Shown here: positions 1 to 5,339 of the stretch, piece by piece | How positions within the stretch are numbered: position 1 is the first letter of the stretch | Layout of the letters: the number at the start of each line of letters is the position of its first letter | Assembly: GCA_023136305.1 (NCBI GenBank) | Contig: JAGLSF010000153.1 | Span: forward strand, 1 to 5,407 | Origin: Spirochaetota bacterium | GTDB lineage: Bacteria; Spirochaetota; B62-G9; DRHN01 | Length of the DNA: 5,407 bases | Reading direction: 5' to 3' | Translations under genes and position numbers: made by a program | The notes under the pieces: model-generated | What the model saw: the letters and a program-made list of their open reading frames with translations, nothing else | Database searches by the model: none | Told to the model about the DNA's origin: nothing

Positions 1-645
1 CGCAGCCATGGCCCCGTCGACCGCCCGGTGGTCGCAGGACAGGGTCATTTTCATACGTTTTCCGGCAGAGATTTTTCCGTCCTCCACTACAGGGACATCC
101 CTGATCGCGCCGATCGCAAGAATCAATGCCTGCGGCGGATTCACGATGGCAATGCACTCCTCGATGCCGAACATGCCAAGGTTTGACAGGGTAAAGGTCC
201 CTCCCATGCTCTCCCTGGGCCTGAGTTTCTTGTTTCGGGCCTTCTCGACGAGAGCTGCTGCATCATCGCTGATCTCTTCGATGCTCTTGCCCTCGCAGTT
301 CCGAATTGCAGGTGTGAGCAGGCCGTCGTCGATGGCAACGGCAAGACAGACATTGACCGCATCGTAGTAGCGTATATTGTCATCTATGTACGAGACGTTA
401 CAGTCCGGATGTTTTGTGAGCATCATCGCAATGGCCTTGACGATGATGTCATTGAAACTGATCTTCCGGTCACGCCCCTCATTCAACTCGCTCCTTAAAG
501 CAATGAGGTTTTTCACATCCACATCAACGGTCAAATAAAAATGCGGCACTGTCTGTTTGCTCTCGAGCATCCGTTGTGCAATAATTTTCCGTAAGAGCGG
601 GGCTTTCTCATCCCTGTAGCTCACCTCATGTTCGGCTTCACCCAT
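1..645 (-). CDS. 2-oxoacid dehydrogenase acyltransferase (E2) catalytic domain protein, lipoyl-less, C-terminus outside window
   Basis: This is the catalytic core of a dihydrolipoamide acyltransferase, the E2 of pyruvate- or branched-chain-type 2-oxoacid dehydrogenase complexes, which moves an acyl group from lipoyl-lysine to CoA. 215 residues are visible before the left edge. Seen: an LLRKIIAQRM start of the fold (17-26), VPHFYLTVDVDV (33-44), SFNDIIVKA (63-71), TFTLSNLGMFG (150-160), INPPQ-like VNPPQ (168-172) and the active-site block DHRAVDG (205-211) with His206 and Asp210. Only about 25-30 residues should be missing. The ATG at 645 is chosen because GGAGG (653-657) lies 7 nt upstream. 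An in-frame ATG at 660 would add five residues, and an in-frame TGA at 703-705 rules out a longer N-terminus. So the usual lipoyl domain, subunit-binding domain and linkers are absent. Known family: a complete E2 carries these upstream. Inference: it works with a lipoyl domain from another protein, or as a free CoA acyltransferase. The family is certain; the substrate is not. Confidence 0.92.
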   Translation of the reverse strand, partial: MGEAEHEVSYRDEKAPLLRKIIAQRMLESKQTVPHFYLTVDVDVKNLIALRSELNEGRDRKISFNDIIVKAIAMMLTKHPDCNVSYIDDNIRYYDAVNVCLAVAIDDGLLTPAIRNCEGKSIEEISDDAAALVEKARNKKLRPRESMGGTFTLSNLGMFGIEECIAIVNPPQALILAIGAIRDVPVVEDGKISAGKRMKMTLSCDHRAVDGAMAA

Positions 646-652
646 CTCATTT

Positions 653-657
653 CCTCC
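653..657 (-). promoter_or_regulatory. Shine-Dalgarno site of the E2-domain gene
   Basis: The minus strand reads GGAGG, with a 7-nt spacer to the ATG at 645. The same site lies downstream of the alternative ATG at 660, so it favours the shorter start. Confidence 0.7.
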
Positions 658-710
658 CATCTCTGTAATGTCAAAATACACTGAAAGATACAGCAGGCGC
701 AATCAAAGGG

Positions 711-774
711 AAAAGTACTTTTTACCCATGCCTCCTGCACATGGGAATCAAAAAGTATTGCAAAAGTACTGTTT
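711..774. promoter_or_regulatory. Candidate operator: two AAAAGTACTnTTT boxes
   Basis: AAAAGTACTTTTT (711-723) and AAAAGTACTGTTT (762-774) are near-palindromes around GTAC whose starts are 51 bp apart, roughly five helical turns. A third, partial copy, AAAAGTATT, sits at 751-759. All lie between two divergent genes, 66 bp or more from either start codon. The repeated half-sites and spacing suggest a DNA-binding regulator acting on one or both genes. No known regulator motif is recognised, and the AT-rich setting makes chance similarity possible. Confidence 0.4.
714..759. repeat. Interrupted inverted repeat in the divergent intergenic region
   Basis: The outer arms AGTACTTTTT (714-723) and AAAAAGTATT (750-759) pair over 10 bp with one G-T pair. 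The inner arms CCCATG (725-730) and CATGGG (740-745) pair perfectly over 6 bp, with an asymmetric bulge between them (1 versus 4 nt) and a 9-nt loop (731-739). As RNA on the minus strand it would form a leader hairpin ahead of the E2 gene, with AGGAGG in the loop. As DNA it may be an operator. It is not followed by a clear T-run on the plus strand; on the minus strand TTTT falls at the end of the stem, a poor terminator. Confidence 0.6.
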
Positions 775-841
775 CTATGAGACCATAGTAACCAATCCGG
801 CAGCAATTCTCGGTGAGCGAAATTCGGGACCGTTATTACTT

Positions 842-870
842 TTGTTTTTTTTACTGATCTATGATATATT
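842..870 (+). promoter_or_regulatory. Candidate sigma70-type promoter of the unknown plus-strand gene
   Basis: TTGTTT (842-847), a 17-bp spacer and TATATT (865-870) lie in a strongly AT-rich tract (about 840-897) unlike the balanced composition around it. Transcription would start near 877, giving a leader of about 22 nt before the ATG at 899. Upstream lie the AAAAGTACT boxes. The match is by eye against the TTGACA/TATAAT consensus, and AT-rich DNA gives false matches easily. Confidence 0.45.
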
Positions 871-898
871 TTATATATATCTGAATTTCATATTCCGT

Positions 899-1606
899 AT
901 GACTAGACACGAGTTCGAGCGAAAAGTCACAGATCTTATTAAGAGGTATCGCTTGGGCAGGAGTATGAAGGAGGATGAGAAGCTTTTAGATACACTCAAC
1001 ACACTGTTTCTGGATTTCAATAGCACGGTAGAAAACGTATCGGAGAGGCCCAGGGACATTCAGAAGAAAATGGATGGAACAGCAGAGGCAGAGGGTTCTT
1101 CGATATTCAGCTCCGGAGAACTTCCGGGTGTAAGAAAGGGTAAGCAGCCAAAGCGCGGCAGTACCATGAAATTCAACAAGCACTCATTTCCCAGTGAAAA
1201 GCCCAATTTCGGTCTCAAACTGAACAAGCTTTTCTCCGCTTTCATAACCGAATATGGCCCCGAGTATATAACGCTCGTGATCAGCGACTCAATTCTGTAT
1301 ACCAACAACCTCATCCTCAGAATAGATTTGCAGACGAAAGAGGTCCTCATCGGGTCGAGTAAATCGATTAAGCTCTACGAGACAAAGGAGGGAGGCAGCT
1401 TTCTCATTACAGAAAAACCCGAGGTCATTCCATACGGCAGTACAAACGGATTCTACTTCAAGAACATCACCTATGAGGATATCCTGAACCTTACCAATGG
1501 TGATTTCTTCAAGGTGTTCAGTGCCGACATACTCAAAACCTACAAGGGAAACGAGATCACACTTCCCGAAGAACTGGAAAAGGTCGGCTACTACCGGTTC
1601 GAATAG
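899..1606 (+). CDS. Hypothetical protein, 235 residues, family not recognised
   Basis: I do not recognise this protein. It appears to have three parts: a charged, probably helical N-terminus (residues 1-45, MTRHEFERKV...), a polar linker rich in Lys, Ser, Gly and Pro (46-100), and a mixed alpha/beta C-terminal part (100-235) with alternating hydrophobic stretches such as YITLVISDSILYTNNLILRI (123-142). It ends YYRFE. No signal peptide, Cys cluster or nucleotide-binding motif is visible, so it is likely cytoplasmic. The ATG at 899 is chosen because it follows the candidate promoter and the coding-like composition begins there. The frame stays open back to an ATG at 668, but that extension reads through the AT-rich promoter tract and the inverted repeat. 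No convincing ribosome binding site precedes 899. The gene is divergent from the E2 gene and converges on the flavoprotein gene 8 bp away. It is probably a real gene; function unknown. Confidence 0.75.
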   Translation: MTRHEFERKVTDLIKRYRLGRSMKEDEKLLDTLNTLFLDFNSTVENVSERPRDIQKKMDGTAEAEGSSIFSSGELPGVRKGKQPKRGSTMKFNKHSFPSEKPNFGLKLNKLFSAFITEYGPEYITLVISDSILYTNNLILRIDLQTKEVLIGSSKSIKLYETKEGGSFLITEKPEVIPYGSTNGFYFKNITYEDILNLTNGDFFKVFSADILKTYKGNEITLPEELEKVGYYRFE

Positions 1607-1614
1607 ATACGCCC

Positions 1615-2193
1615 TCACCCTGTAAAAACACGTCCGGATTTCCGTGCACGGTGGCAGAGCTCCCTCTCATTTTTCACGTCTCCCCTGTCCTCAATGCCGC
1701 CCTGGAAGAGGTCTCCTGCATAGGTGAGCCCGCAGACGGGAAGAAAGGATTTGAGAATGGACCGGTTGCATCGAAAGACCTTTTCCCCTCCCTTGAAACC
1801 GCCGACTGAAAGCAAATAGGCCTTACGTTCCACTCCCGGTTTCTCGGGGTCAATGCCCAGCACATATTTTCTGACCCAGAGAAACTGTCCCCTGTCTATG
1901 AATGCCTTGGTTATGGCCGGAGGTCCAAGAAAGAAGAGGGGGTATGCGAATACGACACGCTCATATGTCAGGAGCTTGTCAAAAAGGGGGTTGAGCATAT
2001 CATCGATGACGCATTGTCCAGTCTTTTTACAGCCATTGCATTCGGTGCAGGGCGCAAAGTCGAGCTCTCTGAGGGAAACCCTCTCAGCGGTTGCGGATGA
2101 ATCTGATGCCCCATGCAGGAAGCAGTCAAGAAGGGTATCCGCGTTGCCCCCCTTACGGGGGCTTCCGTGTATGGCAAGCACTCGCATTTCCAT
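1615..2193 (-). CDS. Flavodoxin-fold iron-sulfur flavoprotein / NAD(P)H-dependent FMN reductase family protein
   Basis: This is a cytoplasmic flavoprotein of the NADPH-dependent FMN reductase / iron-sulfur flavoprotein group, which bind FMN in a flavodoxin-like fold and pass electrons, often in anaerobes. Numbered from the ATG at 2193 (192 residues), VLAIHGSPRKGGNADTLL (5-22) is strand 1 plus the FMN phosphate-binding loop. Cys49, Cys52, Cys55 and Cys61 form CX2CX2CX5C, the compact 4Fe-4S motif of such proteins. VVFAYPLFFLGPPAITKAFIDR (80-101) is the flavin-contacting Y-P loop and following helix. Length is normal for the family. The start is uncertain: GTG at 2199, ATG at 2193 and ATG at 2187 are all in frame, none with a strong ribosome binding site. 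Some members keep only part of the cysteine set, so cluster binding is inference. The physiological partner is unknown; it stands alone between recR and a convergent gene. Confidence 0.85.
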   Translation of the reverse strand: MEMRVLAIHGSPRKGGNADTLLDCFLHGASDSSATAERVSLRELDFAPCTECNGCKKTGQCVIDDMLNPLFDKLLTYERVVFAYPLFFLGPPAITKAFIDRGQFLWVRKYVLGIDPEKPGVERKAYLLSVGGFKGGEKVFRCNRSILKSFLPVCGLTYAGDLFQGGIEDRGDVKNERELCHRARKSGRVFTG

Positions 2194-2326
2194 TACCACG
2201 CAGCATATGACTCATTATGATGCCCTGTCTCCGGGTCTCCATCAATGTAACTGGAAAACCCGCCACTGCCTTGCTTGTAATTCATTCTGAAGGCATTACG
2301 ATCGTCACCATATTAAATATCCGCCA

Positions 2327-2460
2327 TCAGTAATAGCGGACCGCATCACCGAGCCCCCTCGTTTCATAGCAGAAATCATGGACGTCGATAAACATGAGGA
2401 GCTGCTCATCCTTCGAAACGAGCGGATCAAGGGCGAATCGGGCGAAAGGGCTGCCGTCAG
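2327..2460. other. Unassigned stretch open on both strands, downstream of recR
   Basis: On the minus strand a frame is open from 2506, inside recR's 3' end, to a TGA at 2327-2329. It reads ...DEQLLMFIDVHDFCYE... but has only one normal start, an ATG at 2395 giving 22 residues with no ribosome binding site. On the plus strand the same triplets are also open (2291-2665, ATG at 2378), but that frame runs about 200 bp antisense into recR. GC is low at the middle triplet position and high at the other two, a coding-like pattern that does not distinguish the strands. It could be a gene remnant, a small gene with an unusual start, or chance. The rest of the gap (2200-2326) shows no convincing gene or terminator. 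Confidence 0.25.
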
Positions 2461-3057
2461 TTACAGTGGCCTGCGGCCCATAAGGGCCTTGGAAAGGGTA
2501 ACGGAATCAGCATACTCCAGATCACCGCCGACAGGCAATCCGGAGGCGATTCTGGTTACCGTGACACCGAGGGGTTTCAACAGCCGCGACAGGTACAGGG
2601 CAGTAGCATCGCCTTCCACGTTGGGATTGGTGGCAACGATGACTTCTTCAGCCTGCTCCCCCTGAACCCTCTGTAGGAGCTCCTGTATACGCAGCTTCTC
2701 CGGGCCGATGCCGTCAAGCGGCGAGAGAGCCCCCATCAGCACGTGATATACTCCGTTATAGGTCCCGATCTTCTCAATGGACCATATGTCCTTCGCTTCC
2801 TCCACCACACAGATGAGTTTTCTGTTTCGATGGTGATTCTCACATATCCTGCAGGGGTCCTCCTCGGTCATATTCCCGCAGATAGAGCAGAAAACGATCT
2901 TCTCCTTGACCTCTGTTATTGCCCGTGCCAGGTTCTGACCGAAGGAATCATCCTCCTTCAGGATGTGATAGGCAAGCCTCTCGGCAGTTTTCCTCCCAAT
3001 GCCGGGAAGCTTGCTGAATTCGCCGACAAGCCTTGTTATGGCGCTCTGCTCGTTCAA
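2461..3057 (-). CDS. recR: Recombination mediator protein RecR
   Basis: RecR works with RecO (and RecF) to load RecA on SSB-coated single-stranded DNA at gaps during recombinational repair. In other species it forms a tetrameric ring around DNA. The protein has 198 residues, the normal family length. Seen in order: a helix-hairpin-helix LPGIGRKTAERLA (17-29), a zinc finger with Cys57, Cys60, Cys69 and Cys72 (CX2CX8CX2C), and a Toprim domain (about 80-175) with VVEEAKD and ATNPNVEGDATALYL. The C-terminal GGDLEYADSVTLSKAL is the Walker-B-like end typical of RecR. The start codon is TTG at 3057, immediately after the ybaB TAA. No other plausible start precedes the conserved helix-hairpin-helix, and the reading matches the family N-terminus. 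GAGG lies 11 nt upstream, a long spacing, so translation probably depends on coupling to ybaB. It is the last clear gene of the dnaX-ybaB-recR operon. Confidence 0.97.
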   Translation of the reverse strand: MNEQSAITRLVGEFSKLPGIGRKTAERLAYHILKEDDSFGQNLARAITEVKEKIVFCSICGNMTEEDPCRICENHHRNRKLICVVEEAKDIWSIEKIGTYNGVYHVLMGALSPLDGIGPEKLRIQELLQRVQGEQAEEVIVATNPNVEGDATALYLSRLLKPLGVTVTRIASGLPVGGDLEYADSVTLSKALMGRRPL

Positions 3058-3378
3058 TTAAAAGGGTACCTCTAATCCCGGAATGCTCAGACCGCCGGTC
3101 ACCTTTGCCATCTCGGATTTAATGACCTCTTCTATCTTGTGCATGGCATCCGTGACCGCAGCAACGACTAGGTCCTCGAGCATCTCGATATCATCGGGAT
3201 TGACGACCTCCTTGGCAATGGTAATATCCACGAGCTCGTGCTTTCCATTGACAGTCGCCTTTACCATGTCTCCGCCGGAGCTTCCCGATGCCTGTTTGTT
3301 GACGAGATCCTCCTGCATCTTTTTTATTTTCTCCTGCAGTTCCTGGGCCTGCTTTAGAAAATTCATATTCAATCCCAT
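3058..3378 (-). CDS. ybaB: YbaB/EbfC family nucleoid-associated DNA-binding protein
   Basis: YbaB/EbfC proteins are small dimeric nucleoid-associated proteins that bind DNA as a pincer-shaped dimer; the gene commonly sits between dnaX and recR. The protein has 106 residues, usual for the family. Residues 6-28 (NFLKQAQELQEKIKKMQEDLVNK) form the long charged N-terminal helix. A Gly/Ser-rich turn (31-36) leads into the sheet with VKATVNGKHELVDITIAKEVV, then a C-terminal helix with LEDLVVAAVTDAMHKIEE, and a glycine-rich tail ending GLSIPGLEVPF as in many homologues. The ATG at 3378 shares its A with the dnaX stop (TAATG), and GGAGG at 3385-3389 lies 6 nt upstream inside dnaX, so initiation is strong and coupled. 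An ATG four codons in is possible but less well placed. Its regulatory targets here are unknown. Confidence 0.96.
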   Translation of the reverse strand: MGLNMNFLKQAQELQEKIKKMQEDLVNKQASGSSGGDMVKATVNGKHELVDITIAKEVVNPDDIEMLEDLVVAAVTDAMHKIEEVIKSEMAKVTGGLSIPGLEVPF

Positions 3379-5072
3379 TACTTACCTCCGCGAATGGATT
3401 TTGTACTGTTCGGGACGATTTCACCCTTGAAGATCTTCATGACCTTGGAGACATCTTCAGAATAGATATGCTCCTTCCCGGATTGCTTTTCGTCTCCTTC
3501 GATGGCCACGTTCAGGCGTATGTCCTTCTGGAGAAAAGTACGGATCTCCTTCTCAAGGTAGCGATTTGCCGAGGATTCATGAACGTGATCATAACTGTAC
3601 TTTTCACTTCCGTCATAGGTGATGGTGAGAAGATTGTCATCCAGTGTATAGAGCTTTGCCCTCTTCAAAAACTCAGCCAGCGCCCTCCTCTTGTGGGAAA
3701 AATGGTGGATAATACGCTCCGAAAGGTCAGCCTGGCCCTGCTCTCCCTCCGAGGCAGCCACAGCAGCCGGTGTCCCATGTCTCGCCTGCCCTACCTGCTC
3801 GGGCAACCCGGAAGGGCTGTCCTTCCCAGATTCAACAGGGACCGTCCCGGTTTCACCGGGCTTGGGGGAAACGCCCTGAGCAGTATTGTCTGACAATGGG
3901 GGTTTTCCCGAATCGGGTCCGCCTCTATCGATTTCCCCCTTCAGCTCCTCCAGCCTCTGGAGGAGGGATGCCGGATGTACGATATCACGATACCGCACAA
4001 GCTTGATAAGCGCGACCTCCAGGAGTTGCCGGGCAACCTCGCTGCTTCGTGTATCCATGTAGAGTTGCGAGAGCAGGATGAGGATGTTGTGCACATCCTC
4101 GGACCTGTAGGAATCGAGGAATTTACGCATTTCCTCCACATCCTCCCCGGGAAGATCGATGAGCTCATGTGCCCCATCATCAACGGAGAGTACGTAGAGA
4201 TTTCTGTAATACTCGAGAAACCCTGAAACGAGTACCGGTATTTCTATGCCCCCTCTCATGAGCTCGTCAAGAAGACTGAAACTTCCATTGAAGTCCCCTT
4301 CGGCGATGAATCCTGCAAACCGGTGATAGATATCGTAACCCGGCAATCCGAGAACATAGAACACATCATCGGTGTTGATAGGACCTTCGGAGTAGGAGAT
4401 CATCTGGTCAAGTATGGACTCGGCGTCACGCATTGAGCCCGAAGCGCTCCGGGCAATCCAGAACAGCGCCCTCTCATCCGCTTCAACCTGTAAATCCCCG
4501 ATGATACGCATCAGCATCTGCACGATGAGCGGTATGGGTATACGCTTGAACACGAATTGCTGGCACCTCGACCGGATCGTCTGCGGCACCTTCTGCAGTT
4601 GGGTGGTTGCAAAGATAAAAATCACGTGCTCGGGAGGCTCCTCTAGGGTTTTAAGCAGGGCATTGAAAGCCTCGGTGGTGAGCATGTGCACTTCATCTAT
4701 GATATAGATCTTGAACCGCGACGAGGCGGGCACGAACCGGACATTCTCCCTGATCTGGCGCACTTCATCGATACGCCTGTTGGAGGCGCCGTCAATCTCA
4801 ACCATATCGAGGGATCGGCCTTCGGTGATCTCCTGGCAGAAGGTGCAGACGCCGCAGGGCGTTCCGGTCGGCCCCTTCTCACAGTTGAGTGCCTTAGCGA
4901 AGATACGTGCTGCAGAAGTCTTCCCCACACCACGCGGTCCCGAGAAGAGATATGCGTGACCGATTCTGTCCCTTGCAATGGCATTGCGGAGGGTGCTTGC
5001 TATGTGTTCCTGACCGATGAGTTCATCGAAGGTCTGGGGACGGTATTTGCGGGCAGATACAATGTATGACAT
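3378..5072 (-). CDS. dnaX: DNA polymerase III subunit gamma/tau (clamp loader ATPase)
   Basis: DnaX is the ATPase motor of the clamp loader that opens and loads the beta sliding clamp; the long form (tau) also links polymerase and helicase. The 564 residues begin MSYIVSARKYRPQTFDELIGQ, the classic DnaX N-terminus. Seen: Walker A GPRGVGKT (45-52), zinc cysteines C64, C73, C76 and C79, Walker B IYIIDEVH (123-129, D126/E127), sensor 1 in FATTQ (155-159), the arginine-finger SRC motif (168-170) and sensor 2 GSMRD (212-216). A Gly/Pro/Ser-rich linker (about 380-450) leads to a tau-like C-terminal domain (451-564). The frame is open upstream to an ATG at 5231, but those 53 codons cover the SRP RNA 3' arm and a candidate promoter and look non-coding, so 5072 is the start. 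A weak GAGTGAG precedes it. Length is close to B. subtilis DnaX. No A-rich frameshift heptamer was seen in the linker, so a short gamma form is not evident. Confidence 0.97.
   Translation of the reverse strand: MSYIVSARKYRPQTFDELIGQEHIASTLRNAIARDRIGHAYLFSGPRGVGKTSAARIFAKALNCEKGPTGTPCGVCTFCQEITEGRSLDMVEIDGASNRRIDEVRQIRENVRFVPASSRFKIYIIDEVHMLTTEAFNALLKTLEEPPEHVIFIFATTQLQKVPQTIRSRCQQFVFKRIPIPLIVQMLMRIIGDLQVEADERALFWIARSASGSMRDAESILDQMISYSEGPINTDDVFYVLGLPGYDIYHRFAGFIAEGDFNGSFSLLDELMRGGIEIPVLVSGFLEYYRNLYVLSVDDGAHELIDLPGEDVEEMRKFLDSYRSEDVHNILILLSQLYMDTRSSEVARQLLEVALIKLVRYRDIVHPASLLQRLEELKGEIDRGGPDSGKPPLSDNTAQGVSPKPGETGTVPVESGKDSPSGLPEQVGQARHGTPAAVAASEGEQGQADLSERIIHHFSHKRRALAEFLKRAKLYTLDDNLLTITYDGSEKYSYDHVHESSANRYLEKEIRTFLQKDIRLNVAIEGDEKQSGKEHIYSEDVSKVMKIFKGEIVPNSTKSIRGGK
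3385..3389 (-). promoter_or_regulatory. Shine-Dalgarno site of ybaB inside the dnaX 3' end
   Basis: GGAGG on the minus strand overlaps the last dnaX codons (Gly-Gly-Lys), 6 nt before the ybaB ATG. With the TAATG stop/start overlap it indicates translational coupling. Confidence 0.75.
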
Positions 5073-5102
5073 CTCACTCTCAACGCTGCGCTGGATAGGA
5101 GT

Positions 5103-5131
5103 AACATACTTCAAATCAAAACTTTTTTCAA
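5103..5131 (-). promoter_or_regulatory. Candidate sigma70-type promoter of the dnaX-ybaB-recR operon
   Basis: On the minus strand TTGAAA (5131-5126), a 17-bp spacer and TATGTT (5108-5103) resemble the TTGACA/TATAAT consensus. Transcription would start near 5096, leaving a leader of about 25 nt before the dnaX ATG at 5072. It lies downstream of the SRP RNA 3' end, so dnaX could be transcribed separately as well as by read-through. Found by eye only. Confidence 0.45.
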
Positions 5132-5190
5132 GCGCTATGCGAGCGTGAGCCTTTGAACCGGTCCCGGCGGGCATATTCCTGTGCACAAAG

Positions 5191-5339
5191 GGACCGATTG
5201 TTCCGTGTCTGCTCCAGTCGAGTATCCGCATTCACAGCGACAGATCACTTACCGTTGCTTCCTTCCGGACCTGGCGGAGTTGGGCGTCTGTTTCTTGAAC
5301 CGCACCCGGCTATCAACGCAGACACGAAACAATCGGTCC
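5191..5339 (-). ncRNA. ffs: Signal recognition particle RNA (bacterial, extended small type)
   Basis: This is the RNA scaffold of the bacterial signal recognition particle, which with Ffh targets nascent membrane proteins to FtsY and the translocon. The minus strand contains CCAGGTCCGGAAGGAAGCA (about 5274-5256), the near-invariant helix 8 block with the GGAA tetraloop between CC and GG (5268-5261) and the asymmetric loop bound by Ffh. It is flanked by pairs ACTCCG/CGGTAAGT, ACAGA/TCTGT and GTTCA/TGAAT. The ends are set by a 22-bp helix between 5318-5339 and 5191-5212, perfect except for one G-U pair, giving about 149 nt. That is longer than the 4.5S type of about 114 nt, with no room for the Alu domain of the long Bacillus type. 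It begins 11 nt after the tRNA 3' end. No terminator is visible after 5191. Identity is sure; exact ends are inferred from pairing. Confidence 0.93.

Noticed and set aside
731..745. Leader peptide started by the AGGAGG-C-ATG on the minus strand inside the inverted repeat
   Set aside because: Only one base separates AGGAGG from the ATG, too close for initiation, and the frame is just 8 codons long.
668..898. Upstream 77-codon extension of the unknown plus-strand gene, with a membrane-helix-like segment
   Set aside because: It crosses the inverted repeat and an AT-rich promoter-like tract, has no ribosome binding site at 668, and reads as low-quality coding sequence. Kept as a finding about start choice only.
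2320..2341. Hairpin TCCGC/GCGGA downstream of recR as a terminator
   Set aside because: The stem is only 5 bp with an 11-nt loop, and the following sequence (TATTTAATAT) is not a proper T-run.
2378..2665. Plus-strand frame of 95 codons starting at 2378
   Set aside because: More than 200 bp lies antisense to the certain recR gene and there is no ribosome binding site, so it is most likely a shadow frame.
3730..3900. Repeat-like Gly/Pro/Ser linker of dnaX as a tandem repeat or insertion
   Set aside because: No repeating unit is present; such linkers are normal between the ATPase part and the tau C-terminal domain.
4686..5069. Plus-strand frames of 82-127 codons opposite the dnaX ATPase domain
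   Set aside because: They are antisense to conserved Walker A, zinc and Walker B coding sequence and show no independent start signals.
5151..5190. CTTTG...CAAAG pairing after the SRP RNA as a terminator
   Set aside because: The arms are short and far apart, and no T-run follows; read-through or processing is more likely.
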